NCBI GenBank assembly: GCA_040758595.1
Contig: JBFLVJ010000010.1
Location: forward strand, 1-57,680
Direction: 5' to 3'
DNA: 57,680 nt
Origin: Bilamarchaeum sp040758595
GTDB taxonomy: Archaea > Micrarchaeota > Micrarchaeia > Anstonellales > Bilamarchaeaceae
The first letter of the stretch is position 1; every line of letters begins with the position of its first letter. The notes beneath the pieces were generated by a model. That model saw only the letters and a program-made list of their open reading frames with translations. It was not told the DNA's origin and did no database searches. Of the stretch, positions 7,050 to 15,892 are shown in pieces. Made by a program: the position numbers and the translations under genes.

Positions 7050-8009
7050 ATGGCGAACCGGCTACTCATCCTCCTGCTATGCGCTACCCTGCCGGGATGC
7101 ATATCCCCGGAGATACCCACAACGATCCCCGGGACCATCCCAGACGGTCCGATATCCGGCAACATCTCCATGCCGATGATCCCGCAGCCCAACTTTTCCG
7201 GGTCCGCAAGCCCCGAAACCCAGGAATCTCCGGCTCCGCAATCAGGAACCCAGAACATCCCGGGCCCATCGCCTGAGCGGATGACTATCGGCAACCAGAC
7301 CGGCGGCAGGTTCCTGCTGACAGAAGTCGAACATGGGCTCTTCAAGAAGGTGAATGCTGAGCGGGAGAAGGAAGGCCTTCACGCGTTGGTATGGGACGAC
7401 GACCTGCTCCCGGCGGCCCGCTCGCACAGCCTGGCTTTGGCAGAGGAGAACCTTCCCATCACCGAGCCTGCCTTGTTCTGCAAGAGGCCGTTCCTTCACC
7501 ATGAGGGCTTCGATGGCGGCCTCTATGCGATAGATCGCCTCTACAACATGAGCGTCTATCACTTCGCATCAGTGGGGGAGAACCTCTTCGTCGCACCGAC
7601 ATCAGGGGAGTCGCTCACCTACGACCCGCCGCAAGTCTGTCCTGAGGACGGATCCGTGAAGACGGTCCAGGAAGTAGAGGCCCTGCTGGATGATTACCGC
7701 GAGCGCCTCGCATTCGTCGATTCCGCCCAGCGCGTCAGCTGGGCATCGATCGAATGGAAATCACAGGGAGAGGTGGAGGACAGCATCGTGCAGGGCTGGA
7801 TGGAAAGCCCTGGCCACCGCGCCAACATACTGGAGCCGGAGTTCGACCAGAGCGCCATCGGGGTCGCCCAGGTGAATGATTACCTCGTGGTTACCCAGAT
7901 ATTCATCGATCGGGTGGAGTGCGGCTACAGGGGTGCCCAGTGCTGCCTCGAAGGCAAGATGCTCTACTGCTACGAGCCCTGGACCTGCTCGGATTACCAT
8001 TGCAGCTAG
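7050..8009 (+). CDS. secreted lipoprotein with a CAP (SCP/PR-1) domain
   Basis: 319 residues. The N-terminus MANRLLILLLCATLPGCISP is a signal peptide with a lipobox (L-P-G-C). A Pro/Ser/Thr/Gln-rich linker (residues 20-95) follows, part of it encoded by a repetitive CCGGAACCC-type tract. Then comes a CAP domain: VNAEREKEGLHALVWDDDL, ARSHSLALAEEN, and the signature GWMESPGHRANILEPEF followed by IGVAQVNDYLVVTQIF. A Cys-rich tail ends the protein. The role of prokaryotic CAP proteins is mostly unknown; cell-surface location is the safe inference. Confidence 0.85.
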   Translation: MANRLLILLLCATLPGCISPEIPTTIPGTIPDGPISGNISMPMIPQPNFSGSASPETQESPAPQSGTQNIPGPSPERMTIGNQTGGRFLLTEVEHGLFKKVNAEREKEGLHALVWDDDLLPAARSHSLALAEENLPITEPALFCKRPFLHHEGFDGGLYAIDRLYNMSVYHFASVGENLFVAPTSGESLTYDPPQVCPEDGSVKTVQEVEALLDDYRERLAFVDSAQRVSWASIEWKSQGEVEDSIVQGWMESPGHRANILEPEFDQSAIGVAQVNDYLVVTQIFIDRVECGYRGAQCCLEGKMLYCYEPWTCSDYHCS

Positions 8010-8038
8010 CCAGCTTTATAAACAAGCGATGCGGTCCT

Positions 8039-8269
8039 ATGAGAACCACCCTCGCGCTTTTAGTGATCCTACTGCTGTTCGGCTGCCTGAGCAGCCAGGT
8101 TCCGCAGGGAAACCCGGCTCCTTAGGAGAACGCCAGTCCGGGGGATCGCCGGCCTCTCGAAGTGCGCTTCCTGTCGCACCCAGGCCTCTCTGGAGAACCG
8201 TCCGAACGGAAGCCTCCAAAGGAAGGCCTGGCGCATTTAGCCTTTGTCATCTTCCAACCTGAGCTCTGA
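8039..8269 (+). pseudogene. short lipoprotein interrupted by an in-frame TAG
   Basis: Starts MRTTLALLVILLLFGCLSSQ, a clear lipoprotein signal peptide with lipobox FGC, preceded by a TTTATAAA box (8014-8020) about 24 nt upstream. After 28 codons there is a TAG (8123-8125). The same frame stays open for 47 more codons with G/C-rich third positions, ending at TGA 8267-8269 inside the 3' end of convergent mscS. Either this is a nonsense-mutated lipoprotein, or a 28-residue secreted lipopeptide followed by chance coding. Confidence 0.4.
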
Positions 8270-9256
8270 TATCGCTCCTTTGAATTCAGATGAAAGCTCA
8301 GCGGAAAGAGAATCCATCATCCTCCAGACATCCGATGCAGGGGTCACCTTCGTCATGATCATGAACACGTGTTTCCCGCCTCCGATCCCCTTCTGGAACA
8401 CCTTCGGCTTGTATTCCTTCGGTATGTCCGGCTGGGCTATCGATATCTTGGACGCGATGGCCGATATCCTCTCTTTTGCCTTGAGGGGATCCTTGGCCGC
8501 CAGCTCCACGCGGATGCGCAGATCGCTCACATCCTCTGCATCCACCATGAACTCGGACTTGAAGAACTGGTGGTTCGGGATGATTATCAGCCTCTTGTCG
8601 AGGGTCCTTATCATGGTGGACCTGCCGTGGATGGCCTCCACGAAACCGGTGTTCTCGTCTATGGTGACGAGGTTGCCCACATCCACATAGTAATCGCCCA
8701 GCTGGAGCCCGGCCACTATGGACTTCACCTGGTCGTAGCCCGCGGCGAATATCAGCATTATGATGAAGAATCCGGTGGCCATCACAGCCAAACCCAGTTC
8801 GGTGCTAAGGATGTATATGGCTATCAGCAGGGCTATCAGGTAGAGTACGATGCCTATCGTGCCCTTCATCAGCCCTATCGAGCGGTAAAGCCCGGAGCGG
8901 TCCTTGGATTTGCGGTACTGGAAGTCCAGGCCTGTCAGCACAACCCTCACGAACACGTTCGATATGGCGAAGACCAGCAAGACCTGCCATATCTTGAAGA
9001 GCTCGTCTGCGATGAGCGTCCTGTCGACAAGGAGCGAGACCAGCTCTGCGGACACGAGCGCTATTATGAACGCCATCGTCAGGAAAAGCTCCTTGAGCGT
9101 CCTTGGTATGAAAAAGAGCCTTGACCTCCCCAGCACAGAGAAGAGCACCTGGACCGATGCGGTCCATGCCAGGAGCAGGGCAACGAAGCACGCGATGAAC
9201 AGCGCCCCGGCGAGCAGCAACCGCTCCGCTCCATCTACAAGAATCACGTCCGCCAT
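8237..9256 (-). CDS. mscS: small-conductance mechanosensitive channel, MscS family
   Basis: 339 residues. About five hydrophobic segments occupy residues 10-200, ending with the pore-lining helix and YDQVKSIVAGLQLGDYY. The MscS beta domain follows (VGNLVTIDENTGFVEAI and LIIIPNHQFFKSEF), then an alpha/beta C-terminal domain (residues 240-339). Such channels open under membrane tension to release osmolytes. An ATTTATAAATC box lies about 25 nt before the ATG, suggesting a leaderless transcript. The last 30 bases overlap the interrupted lipoprotein reading frame on the other strand. Confidence 0.9.
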   Translation of the reverse strand: MADVILVDGAERLLLAGALFIACFVALLLAWTASVQVLFSVLGRSRLFFIPRTLKELFLTMAFIIALVSAELVSLLVDRTLIADELFKIWQVLLVFAISNVFVRVVLTGLDFQYRKSKDRSGLYRSIGLMKGTIGIVLYLIALLIAIYILSTELGLAVMATGFFIIMLIFAAGYDQVKSIVAGLQLGDYYVDVGNLVTIDENTGFVEAIHGRSTMIRTLDKRLIIIPNHQFFKSEFMVDAEDVSDLRIRVELAAKDPLKAKERISAIASKISIAQPDIPKEYKPKVFQKGIGGGKHVFMIMTKVTPASDVWRMMDSLSAELSSEFKGAISELRLEDDKG

Positions 9257-9285
9257 GGTCTCTTAAACCATGGAAAATTTATAAA

Positions 9286-10602
9286 TCAGTCCCGGACGTA
9301 GGCCTTGGCGGCCTCTATGTCGGATCTAAGCCTGTCGGCGTAGACGAGGGCGACGTGGTTGAGCATGTCCTCGGGCACCTCCTCCTCCAGGCTATATCCG
9401 TTCTTCTTCACAATCGAGAGTATCTCATCCGAGACGCTCCTGCGCTCATCTATCATCCTTCTGAGCGGGGTCAGCCTCGCCGCGATCCTCCTGCCGCAAA
9501 GTTTCTCCATGAGGGAGAACAGGGAGGAGCAGTAATCGCGCACATCCCTGGAATCGAAGCCGCTGGTTGCGCTCTGCTTCTCAAGGTATTTCAACGTGCT
9601 GTGGGGCGGGACGTATATGGTATCCCCTTCCAGGGTGAACGGCTCATCCGCACCTATGTCAGAGGGAAGCACTTTGAGGCCCTGCTTCTCGATGGCCTTG
9701 AGCAGATATACCAGGAGCCTGGATGCCATGAAGATTATCTGGGGATTGTTCATGTCCGGCCCGCGGTATTCGAACGTGCCTATCTTGTTGACCCTGATGG
9801 GGCCCCACATGAATTTGAGGGCCGGGACGCTGGCTATCTTGTTGGTCGGGAAGCGTTTCCTCTCCAATATCCTCATCCACTCGGTCTTCCTCCGATCGGC
9901 CATCACCCTGATGTCCTCGAGCGTGAACTCATAGGAAGGCAAGGCTCCGAAGATGGGCAGGTGGTAGTGCATGCCCTTGAGCCTCCTCTCTCCCTTGTCG
10001 ACCCGCATGTCCCGGTAGAGCAGGACCCTGCAATCCTTGCCCCAGTGGTATCCCATCCAGAACGGGGACGATTGGCAGAATGTCAGGATGGCCGGGTCTG
10101 CGGCCAGAAGGAAATTGTACTGATGGAGGAATATCTCGCGCGCCCGCGAGCGCCTGACGGTCTTTATCTGCTGGGTATCGCGGTGCACGATCCCTTCGGG
10201 AAGGGTGTAGTGGAAATGGAAGCCGCATATCCTCCCCTCGATGAAGACGTCCTCTTCGAGCACAGTCCTCAGGGAGTCGTACCAGTCGTTCCTCTCGAGC
10301 TTCGGGACCACCCTTCCGGGGTGCGCCCCGAGCGGCAGGAGGTGGAACCCCTCCTTCATCGCGATATCGGATAGCTCGAGCAGGTTGTCCAGGTATTCGG
10401 ATGCCACTTCCCTGACGCCGCGCTTCTCCTTGGCGAGGAGCTCCACCTGGGCCCTGGATAATTCTTTCTCGACGAACTTGGATATCCTGCTTTCCTTGGC
10501 CGCCTTGATGACGGACGGCCCTCCTTCGACCAGCTTGCCCTCGCTATCAAGGGTCAGCATCTCGGTCTCGAGGCCGTAGTAGGAGATCCTTCTTAGCGCC
10601 AT
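9286..10602 (-). CDS. GCS2-family carboxylate-amine ligase (glutamate-cysteine ligase-like)
   Basis: 438 residues. The start ISYYGLETEMLTLDSEGKLV matches the GLExE motif of the GCS2 family, and ICGFHFHYTLPEG is the HxH active-site strand. Such enzymes join a carboxylate (often glutamate) to an amine with ATP. The C-terminal 100 residues are helical. Whether it makes gamma-glutamylcysteine or another conjugate cannot be decided here; no glutathione synthetase is in the window. A TATATT element lies about 25 nt upstream of the ATG. Confidence 0.7.
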   Translation of the reverse strand: MALRRISYYGLETEMLTLDSEGKLVEGGPSVIKAAKESRISKFVEKELSRAQVELLAKEKRGVREVASEYLDNLLELSDIAMKEGFHLLPLGAHPGRVVPKLERNDWYDSLRTVLEEDVFIEGRICGFHFHYTLPEGIVHRDTQQIKTVRRSRAREIFLHQYNFLLAADPAILTFCQSSPFWMGYHWGKDCRVLLYRDMRVDKGERRLKGMHYHLPIFGALPSYEFTLEDIRVMADRRKTEWMRILERKRFPTNKIASVPALKFMWGPIRVNKIGTFEYRGPDMNNPQIIFMASRLLVYLLKAIEKQGLKVLPSDIGADEPFTLEGDTIYVPPHSTLKYLEKQSATSGFDSRDVRDYCSSLFSLMEKLCGRRIAARLTPLRRMIDERRSVSDEILSIVKKNGYSLEEEVPEDMLNHVALVYADRLRSDIEAAKAYVRD

Positions 10603-10677
10603 GGTGTCTCAAACCCTGGAATGCTTATATTGCTATCCGTGCCGGCAAGCCGGGGTTCTTCTGCCATCCAGATGGTA

Positions 10678-10716
10678 ATCGGTTTCCGGTTGCGGGTCGC
10701 CGGTTCCGGACCGCGA
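10678..10716. repeat. intergenic GGTTTCCGG-type repetitive tract
   Basis: GGTTTCCGGTTGCGGG followed by CGGTTCCGG forms a loose repeat of GGTTYCCGG and CGGGTT units in the 180-base gap between the GCS2 gene and the next minus-strand gene. Similar tracts occur inside coding regions near 7208-7262, 11148-11176, 41101-41137 and 57643-57660. Apart from the GCS2 promoter, nothing else is visible in this gap. Confidence 0.5.
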
Positions 10717-10782
10717 TATCCTCCCAAAACCCAAGACAGAAGACACGGAACCTCTACGGAAGGCTCTCTGACAGTCATCGTC

Positions 10783-11301
10783 CTAACCGTACCATGCGTC
10801 CATCTCCTCGAAGGTGAGGATCACCATCCCGTAATTGGTCTCGATGGAGCAGGACGCCTCCTCAAGGAAGCAGTCGATGTTGGCGAAATACTCGGTGAAG
10901 GGGTCCGCGGTGTCTATCTCGCAGCCGTATGTCTTCCTTCCGCTGGATGCGGTCTCCTCGCAGGAGCAGCCATAGACCAGTGCCGCGTTCTCTCCGGCCT
11001 CGTCTTTGGCGGCCCTGAGGCAGCCGTCCTCCACGCTATCCAGCGTTATGCGATCCCACCTCTCAAGGTCCGCCGCGCTCGCGTCCGGTTCCTCAGAGGC
11101 ATCCACCTGATCCTGCTGGATATCGCTTCCGCCAGCAGGCCCCTCGTTCGTTCCGGGTTCCGCGTTTTGGGTTCCGGGCTGGGCGCCCAGGTAATCGCTT
11201 GCGAGGAGGAAGGTGACCAGCCCGCAGGCTATCAGAAGGAGGACGACGACCGAGAGGGCCGAAAGGGCGATGAGGGTGGAGTCCTTCACTTCCTCATCCA
11301 T
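10783..11301 (-). CDS. membrane-anchored Cys-rich extracytoplasmic protein
   Basis: 172 residues. The start MDEEVKDSTLIALSALSVVV leads into one transmembrane segment (about residues 9-33). A Pro/Gly/Thr/Asn linker follows, encoded by a GTTCCGGGTTCC-type tract. The outer domain has six or more cysteines (VYGCSCEE, KTYGCEID, NIDCFLEEASC) that could form disulfides. Its ATG overlaps the 3' end of the dehydrogenase gene by 16 bases, so it is probably cotranscribed with it. I do not recognise the outer domain. Confidence 0.6.
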   Translation of the reverse strand: MDEEVKDSTLIALSALSVVVLLLIACGLVTFLLASDYLGAQPGTQNAEPGTNEGPAGGSDIQQDQVDASEEPDASAADLERWDRITLDSVEDGCLRAAKDEAGENAALVYGCSCEETASSGRKTYGCEIDTADPFTEYFANIDCFLEEASCSIETNYGMVILTFEEMDAWYG

Positions 11302-12392
11302 CCCCTGTACCTCATGGCATCCGAGACACGCTCTTTCGCGATCTCCATCGCGGATTTCCTGGTGTCGTGGTGCTCCGCCCGCTCCAGCATGACCTTGGTG
11401 TTCTTCGAGATCTTGTCCTCGACGACCTTGAACATGGTGTCCGGGTTCCAGCTCATGGTCTCGCACCAGCTGGATATCACTCCGCCGGCGTTGGCCACGA
11501 AGTCCGGAAGGACGACGACGCCTCTCTTCATGAGCACCTTCTCGATGTCATGCTTGGCAGGCAGGTTGGCCGCTTCTGCCACGAATTTCGCCTTGACGTG
11601 CTCCACGTTGCCCTTGTGGATGACATCCGGCCTCGCGCCAGGGACTAGTATGTCCACCGGCAGCTCGAAGAGCTTGGCGGCCTCCAGTTTCTCGCCGTGG
11701 CCGGCCGTGACGGTGCCCTTCTCGCTCTTTACCTTCATCATGGTCTCGTAGTCGAGGCCGTTCTTGTCGTAGATCGTGCCTTTCGAGTCTGAGAGCGCCA
11801 CCACCTTCGCCCCCCACTCGGTGAGGAACTTCATGGTGAAGGTGCCCACATTGCCGAAGCCTTCTATCGCCACGGTCATGCCGTCCAGGCTCTTGCCCTG
11901 GTGCTCGACCGCGGTCCTGAGGGACACAGCGACGCCGAAACCGGTCGAGCCCAGCTCGTGGGGGAGCCCGCCCAAAGACGACGGTTTTCCGGTGCAGGCC
12001 AGGGGGGAGCCCATTTCGTCCGAGAACTGCGCCATCTCCCTCTCGGTGATGTTCATGTCGGGCCCTGCGATGTATTCGCCCGGGATGACATCGGCTATCT
12101 TCCTCGCGAATGCTCGCATGAGCTGCTCTTTCTGCTCAGGGGTGATTTTGCGCGGATCGGCCTTTATGCCGCTCTTGGCGCCGCCGAAAGGCAGGTCGGC
12201 CATCGCATTCTTCCAGGTCATGGCGCGCGCCAGCCCCATCACCTCTTCGGTGGTGAGGTCCGGGACCATCCTGATTCCGCCTTTGCCCGGGCCGCGTGCC
12301 GTGTTGTGGATGCAACAGACGCCCTGCATGCCGGTCTTCTGGTCGTACACCTGTATTATCTTCTCGAATCCATACTCGTCTTCCATTTGCAT
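11286..12392 (-). CDS. gdhA: Glu/Leu/Phe/Val-type amino-acid dehydrogenase, probably glutamate dehydrogenase
   Basis: 368 residues. N-terminal substrate domain with ARGPGKGGIRMVPD, the catalytic lysine region LPFGGAKSGIKADP, and GPDMNITEREMAQFSDE. The Rossmann NAD(P) domain has VAIEGFGNVGTFTMKFL, and DFVANAGGVISSWCE lies near the end. It interconverts an amino acid and its 2-oxoacid with ammonia. Glutamate is the likeliest substrate, but the protein is about 45 residues shorter than typical GDH, so leucine/valine-type activity is possible. A TATA box overlaps the end of sufD, and GAGGCG precedes the ATG. Confidence 0.85.
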   Translation of the reverse strand: MQMEDEYGFEKIIQVYDQKTGMQGVCCIHNTARGPGKGGIRMVPDLTTEEVMGLARAMTWKNAMADLPFGGAKSGIKADPRKITPEQKEQLMRAFARKIADVIPGEYIAGPDMNITEREMAQFSDEMGSPLACTGKPSSLGGLPHELGSTGFGVAVSLRTAVEHQGKSLDGMTVAIEGFGNVGTFTMKFLTEWGAKVVALSDSKGTIYDKNGLDYETMMKVKSEKGTVTAGHGEKLEAAKLFELPVDILVPGARPDVIHKGNVEHVKAKFVAEAANLPAKHDIEKVLMKRGVVVLPDFVANAGGVISSWCETMSWNPDTMFKVVEDKISKNTKVMLERAEHHDTRKSAMEIAKERVSDAMRYRGWMRK

Positions 12393-12441
12393 ACATTCGC
12401 CTCTACACGATTAGTTTTTGACCGAATTTGTCCGCAGAGTA

Positions 12442-13197
12442 TTATAAAGATTCTGAAAGCTCGGAAGCGAGCCTTGCGCCGATGCGCTCTTTCGCCTCGA
12501 CAGGCATCCGCTCTATCGCCGAGAGCATGAACCCCTCCACTATGAGCCTCCCCGAATCCTTCTCAGAGATCCCCCTGCTCATCAGATAGAATGCCTTGTC
12601 CTTGTCTATGGGTGTGACCGATGCGGCGTGCCTGGAGGACACGTCGTTGTTCTCGATCTCCAATCTCGGCCTCGCTCTTGCGCGCGCTTGCGGGCTCAAA
12701 AGCAGGACGTGCTCGGCGATGAACGATTCCGCTCCGGACGCGCCCTTCTCTATCTTGACAATCCCGTCGAGCCCGGCGTACGCTCCGTCCTGCACGACAC
12801 CCTTGATCAGGACATCTCCTTTGGTGTCCTTGGCGATATGCCTGAGGGTGGTGTCTATCACCAGATCCCCCTTCTTCCCGATGAAGAGGTGCATGTCGTA
12901 GGCCTCGGAGCGCTCCCCGGAAAGCACGTTCACCATCTTCTGCCTCCCCTCGGAGAGCCATAAGGAGGTCGTCCGGAGCACCGAGCCCCTGCCGATGCGA
13001 TTCTCCTGCGATAACGTGGAGGGTGTATCGGCTATGGTCATGCAGTCCACGGTGCACCCATCTCCTATGCTGAGGCTTATCGCGATGCATCTCCTGGGTC
13101 TTACCATGATGACCGCATCTGCTCCATCAGACACCGTGATCGCGGCATCGGAATCTATATCCAGCCTTTGCCTGCCGCTCACAACCAGCTCTCTCAT
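12442..13197 (-). CDS. sufD: short SufD/SufB-family Fe-S scaffold subunit
   Basis: 251 residues, shorter than the usual SufD (about 400), keeping the beta-helix core and C-terminus. Diagnostic segments are VLLKG-like DVLIKGVVQDGAYAGLDGIV, LEIENNDVSSRHAASVTPID (the conserved SufD Asn/Asp-His motif region) and AFYLMSRGISEKDSGRLIVE. It should pair with SufB and SufC in a SufBCD assembly complex. TTTTAAT about 27 nt before the ATG is a plausible promoter. It is separated from sufB by three orphan genes on the other strand. Confidence 0.85.
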   Translation of the reverse strand: MRELVVSGRQRLDIDSDAAITVSDGADAVIMVRPRRCIAISLSIGDGCTVDCMTIADTPSTLSQENRIGRGSVLRTTSLWLSEGRQKMVNVLSGERSEAYDMHLFIGKKGDLVIDTTLRHIAKDTKGDVLIKGVVQDGAYAGLDGIVKIEKGASGAESFIAEHVLLLSPQARARARPRLEIENNDVSSRHAASVTPIDKDKAFYLMSRGISEKDSGRLIVEGFMLSAIERMPVEAKERIGARLASELSESL

Positions 13198-13295
13198 CGG
13201 ATTGTATTCTCAATATGGGATTAAAATATCGTCTGATGGGAGTGGGCAAAAAAGGAAGAAAAGGATTAAAAAACGAACCGGGCATCTCTATATCC

Positions 13296-14216
13296 ATGTC
13301 AGAGCCGAAATCAAGATTCTTCGGTCGATTCACAAGGAGGGGCGCCGAACCTCCCAAACCGGCCCAGGCGCAGCCGCCTTCGCAGTCTCCCATCCAGGAG
13401 ATATTGGGCTCCTTGAAATCCGGCGCGCCGAAGTCTGATGGGCCGGCAAAGACCACATTCATGGATCTCGAGCAATTGACCGGGAGCGTGGCTGTGCCGC
13501 AGACATCGAGCAAACTGCTCGCCAAGCTCAAGGAGCAGGTCTCCCAGCTCAGGGTGATCGACCACCGCTCGGTCATCAACACCAGCCGCGACCATGCCGG
13601 CGACGAGGTCTACCATCCGCTCCCTGAGAGGATAATCGGGGCATCCATAATCAAGACGAACGCCGCCACATTCCTCATCGGCAGGACCAGGAGCACCTGG
13701 TTCGCGCTCTATGACACTCCGCACGAGACGCTCCACGACCGGGAGCCCCAGCTGATGGAGGCCGACCTCAAGAAAAGGGATAAGTCCCTCACCCCTGCGG
13801 GCAAGGTGATGTATCTCTCCAGCATCAGGACCCAGGACCTCAGGGTCCTGCAGAACATATCCGCGAGGGACGCGATGTGCTCGGGCAAAGCGCAGTCCGC
13901 CGACACATTGTCTCCGCAGGATGGCGTGTTCTCGTTCGAAGAGACGCGCTCGCGCCTGATGAAGTGCGCGCTCATGCACTGCACGGACGTCTATTTCGAT
14001 CCGGTCGTATTCACCGCGCAGATACTGTTCATGACCCCGACCCAGGGCGATCAAGGTTCCTACTACTATCTGCAGTCAGGCAATCCGGATAACCCGAGGG
14101 AATGCGAACTGCACATAGGCAAGGACCCAAAACACCCTGAAGGCAGCTACAAGCACAAGGCGAGCCTTATGCACGGCCGTGAGCTCTGCTTCCTATATAT
14201 CGATGTCAATTACTAG
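13296..14216 (+). CDS. hypothetical protein, between sufD and sufB
   Basis: 306 residues from ATG 13296 (MSEPKSRFFGRFTRRG); an upstream in-frame ATG at 13215 would add 27 residues. TTAAAAAA about 30 nt before 13296 supports the shorter form. Residues 15-75 are Pro/Ala/Ser-rich and probably disordered. The rest is a globular alpha/beta domain with three or four Cys (KCALMHCTDVYFDP). No transmembrane or signal segment. Family not recognised. It is followed within nine bases by a second orphan gene. Confidence 0.55.
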   Translation: MSEPKSRFFGRFTRRGAEPPKPAQAQPPSQSPIQEILGSLKSGAPKSDGPAKTTFMDLEQLTGSVAVPQTSSKLLAKLKEQVSQLRVIDHRSVINTSRDHAGDEVYHPLPERIIGASIIKTNAATFLIGRTRSTWFALYDTPHETLHDREPQLMEADLKKRDKSLTPAGKVMYLSSIRTQDLRVLQNISARDAMCSGKAQSADTLSPQDGVFSFEETRSRLMKCALMHCTDVYFDPVVFTAQILFMTPTQGDQGSYYYLQSGNPDNPRECELHIGKDPKHPEGSYKHKASLMHGRELCFLYIDVNY

Positions 14217-14224
14217 TGGTTTGT

Positions 14225-14968
14225 ATGGCGGGCAACAGGACACAGCAGCCCAAAGCGGGATGTGCCAGGGGGGACAACACCCTCGAGTTCAGGCTCAAGG
14301 ACCCCCAACTCGACAAGGTGGCCATGCAGGCTGACCGCTCCCCGTCATCGCTCGAGCGTTTCCGTGCATATTTCTCGGACTTCTATCTGCTCCACAGCAC
14401 GGATCCGGCAGGGCTGAATTACGAGGCGTTCGTGAATAACATACGGGCGGGCTGCTTCATCACACTGGGCAGGCAGGAAGTGGACCTTTTCTTCACCAGG
14501 AGCTCTGCGTTCCTGGTTTTCCACGGACTGCCCGACTTCGGTTTCCTTAAGGAAAGATATCCTGCGGTGGATTTCACCGGCAAGGTGAGCATCGCCAAGC
14601 CGATCTTCGAAGGCGTCCCCATCGCCCTGATAAGGCTGACCGGCGCAGAGCTGAACGCCTTGCTCTCCCCACAGTCCGTGAACGATCCGATGGAGCAGGA
14701 ACTATCTTCCCAGTCGCTGACGCTCCTCTCGGACATGCTCGGCCAGTGCCAGATAGAGTCCGCGAAGCCCGGTTTCTCCATATCCCCGTTCATCAATATG
14801 GTCGAGTTATGCAGGCACCTGGATGACGGCACCGGGGCGCGTTGCTATTTCGTGGCGCTCAAGGGAGAGGATTCCGCATATGTCATATCGACCGACCCCC
14901 AGGACGCCATTTGCAGGCTGAACTACCTCGGGGTCGCCTATTACATCAGACGGGCGGATTACGTTTGA
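14225..14968 (+). CDS. hypothetical protein, paralogue of the next gene
   Basis: 247 residues from ATG 14225 (a GTG at 14216 is possible). The core VDLFFTRSSAFLVFHGLPDF closely matches VIFTRSSAFMVFRGLPDF in the downstream gene, and both end with a cytoplasmic-looking alpha/beta segment (CRHLDDGTGARCYFVALKG versus CREFDNGNYSKCYVVALQD). The pair therefore arose by tandem duplication. Function unknown; the position inside the Suf locus is the only contextual hint. Confidence 0.6.
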   Translation: MAGNRTQQPKAGCARGDNTLEFRLKDPQLDKVAMQADRSPSSLERFRAYFSDFYLLHSTDPAGLNYEAFVNNIRAGCFITLGRQEVDLFFTRSSAFLVFHGLPDFGFLKERYPAVDFTGKVSIAKPIFEGVPIALIRLTGAELNALLSPQSVNDPMEQELSSQSLTLLSDMLGQCQIESAKPGFSISPFINMVELCRHLDDGTGARCYFVALKGEDSAYVISTDPQDAICRLNYLGVAYYIRRADYV

Positions 14969-15031
14969 CCAAAGCTTCTTATTCTTGCGCGTTGTAACAC
15001 AATAAAACGAGCCAATCAGACCTACCCACGG

Positions 15032-15892
15032 ATGATTTCTATGATAAGCAAAAGGATGCGCAAAGGGATTCCCACAGACACCCAGACGCCCGCGTCGACC
15101 ATGAAGACGGGTATCAGGCGCGACCCGGCGATAGACCGGCTGGCCGCGGCGGCGCTGCTGCGCAGGCCGATGGACTTCATCCAGTACAGGGAATATCTCT
15201 CACGCTTCGTGATGGTAACTCCAGCGGCCATAACCGAGCTGGATTTCAAGGCGCTCTCGAGGAACATCAGGGCCGTGGCCCATGTGCAGCTATCCTCGCA
15301 GGAAGCCGACGTCATATTCACCCGCAGCTCTGCGTTCATGGTGTTCAGGGGCCTGCCGGACTTCAGTCATCTCAACGGCCTGGTGCCCGGGACCAACTTC
15401 TCCAACCGCTCCATCCTGGCGGTATCAAAGGAAGAGAAGGTATGCGTGGTGCAGATGGACAGCGCAGAGCTGGCGGCCGTGCTGGCGCTATCGACCCTGT
15501 CGATGCCTGAGAAGGCCGGCGAGGAGGCGCGCGGCGTCCCGAAGGAGGCCATGCCTATCGGCGAGAAGACGCTCCAGGATGTGGCCGAGCTGAAATCGCG
15601 CCTCTTGCGCTGGGGCGTGGAATACACAGACCCGGGATTCGACCTGCGCGCGTTCATCCATGCCATCGCGGTCTGCCGCGAGTTCGACAACGGGAATTAC
15701 TCGAAATGCTATGTGGTCGCGCTCCAGGACGACCGTGTCTATAGCATCTCCTATGACAAGCCCTGGAAGCGGCTCCAGCAGGGCGCCAAGGAGTTCGAGC
15801 CCGACAAGGAATCTAAGCCGCTCTGCTGGCTGAACGACAATGGGAAGCTCTACATGATCAGGGAGGAGCAATTCATCAAGGATAGCGACTAG
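15032..15892 (+). CDS. hypothetical protein, tandem paralogue of the previous gene
   Basis: 286 residues (ATG 15032, or ATG 15041 giving MISKRMRKG). The N-terminal 40 residues are basic and low-complexity. The shared core is FTRSSAFMVFRGLPDFSHLN, followed by VCVVQMDSAELAAVL and the C-terminal CYVVALQDDRVYSISYD. It has a 30-residue Glu/Pro-rich insertion relative to its paralogue. The stop overlaps the end of convergent sufB. No known domain recognised. Confidence 0.6.
   Translation: MISMISKRMRKGIPTDTQTPASTMKTGIRRDPAIDRLAAAALLRRPMDFIQYREYLSRFVMVTPAAITELDFKALSRNIRAVAHVQLSSQEADVIFTRSSAFMVFRGLPDFSHLNGLVPGTNFSNRSILAVSKEEKVCVVQMDSAELAAVLALSTLSMPEKAGEEARGVPKEAMPIGEKTLQDVAELKSRLLRWGVEYTDPGFDLRAFIHAIAVCREFDNGNYSKCYVVALQDDRVYSISYDKPWKRLQQGAKEFEPDKESKPLCWLNDNGKLYMIREEQFIKDSD

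Noticed and set aside
8123..8125. TAG read as pyrrolysine in the interrupted lipoprotein
   Set aside because: No tRNA-Pyl or pylS gene is in the window and other genes here use TAG as an ordinary stop.
9355..10374. A 339-codon open frame on the plus strand opposite the GCS2 gene
   Set aside because: It mirrors the GCS2 gene codon by codon, has no family motifs or promoter, and arises from high G+C composition. The same applies to long antisense frames at 10621-11751, 17626-18348 and 22348-23445.
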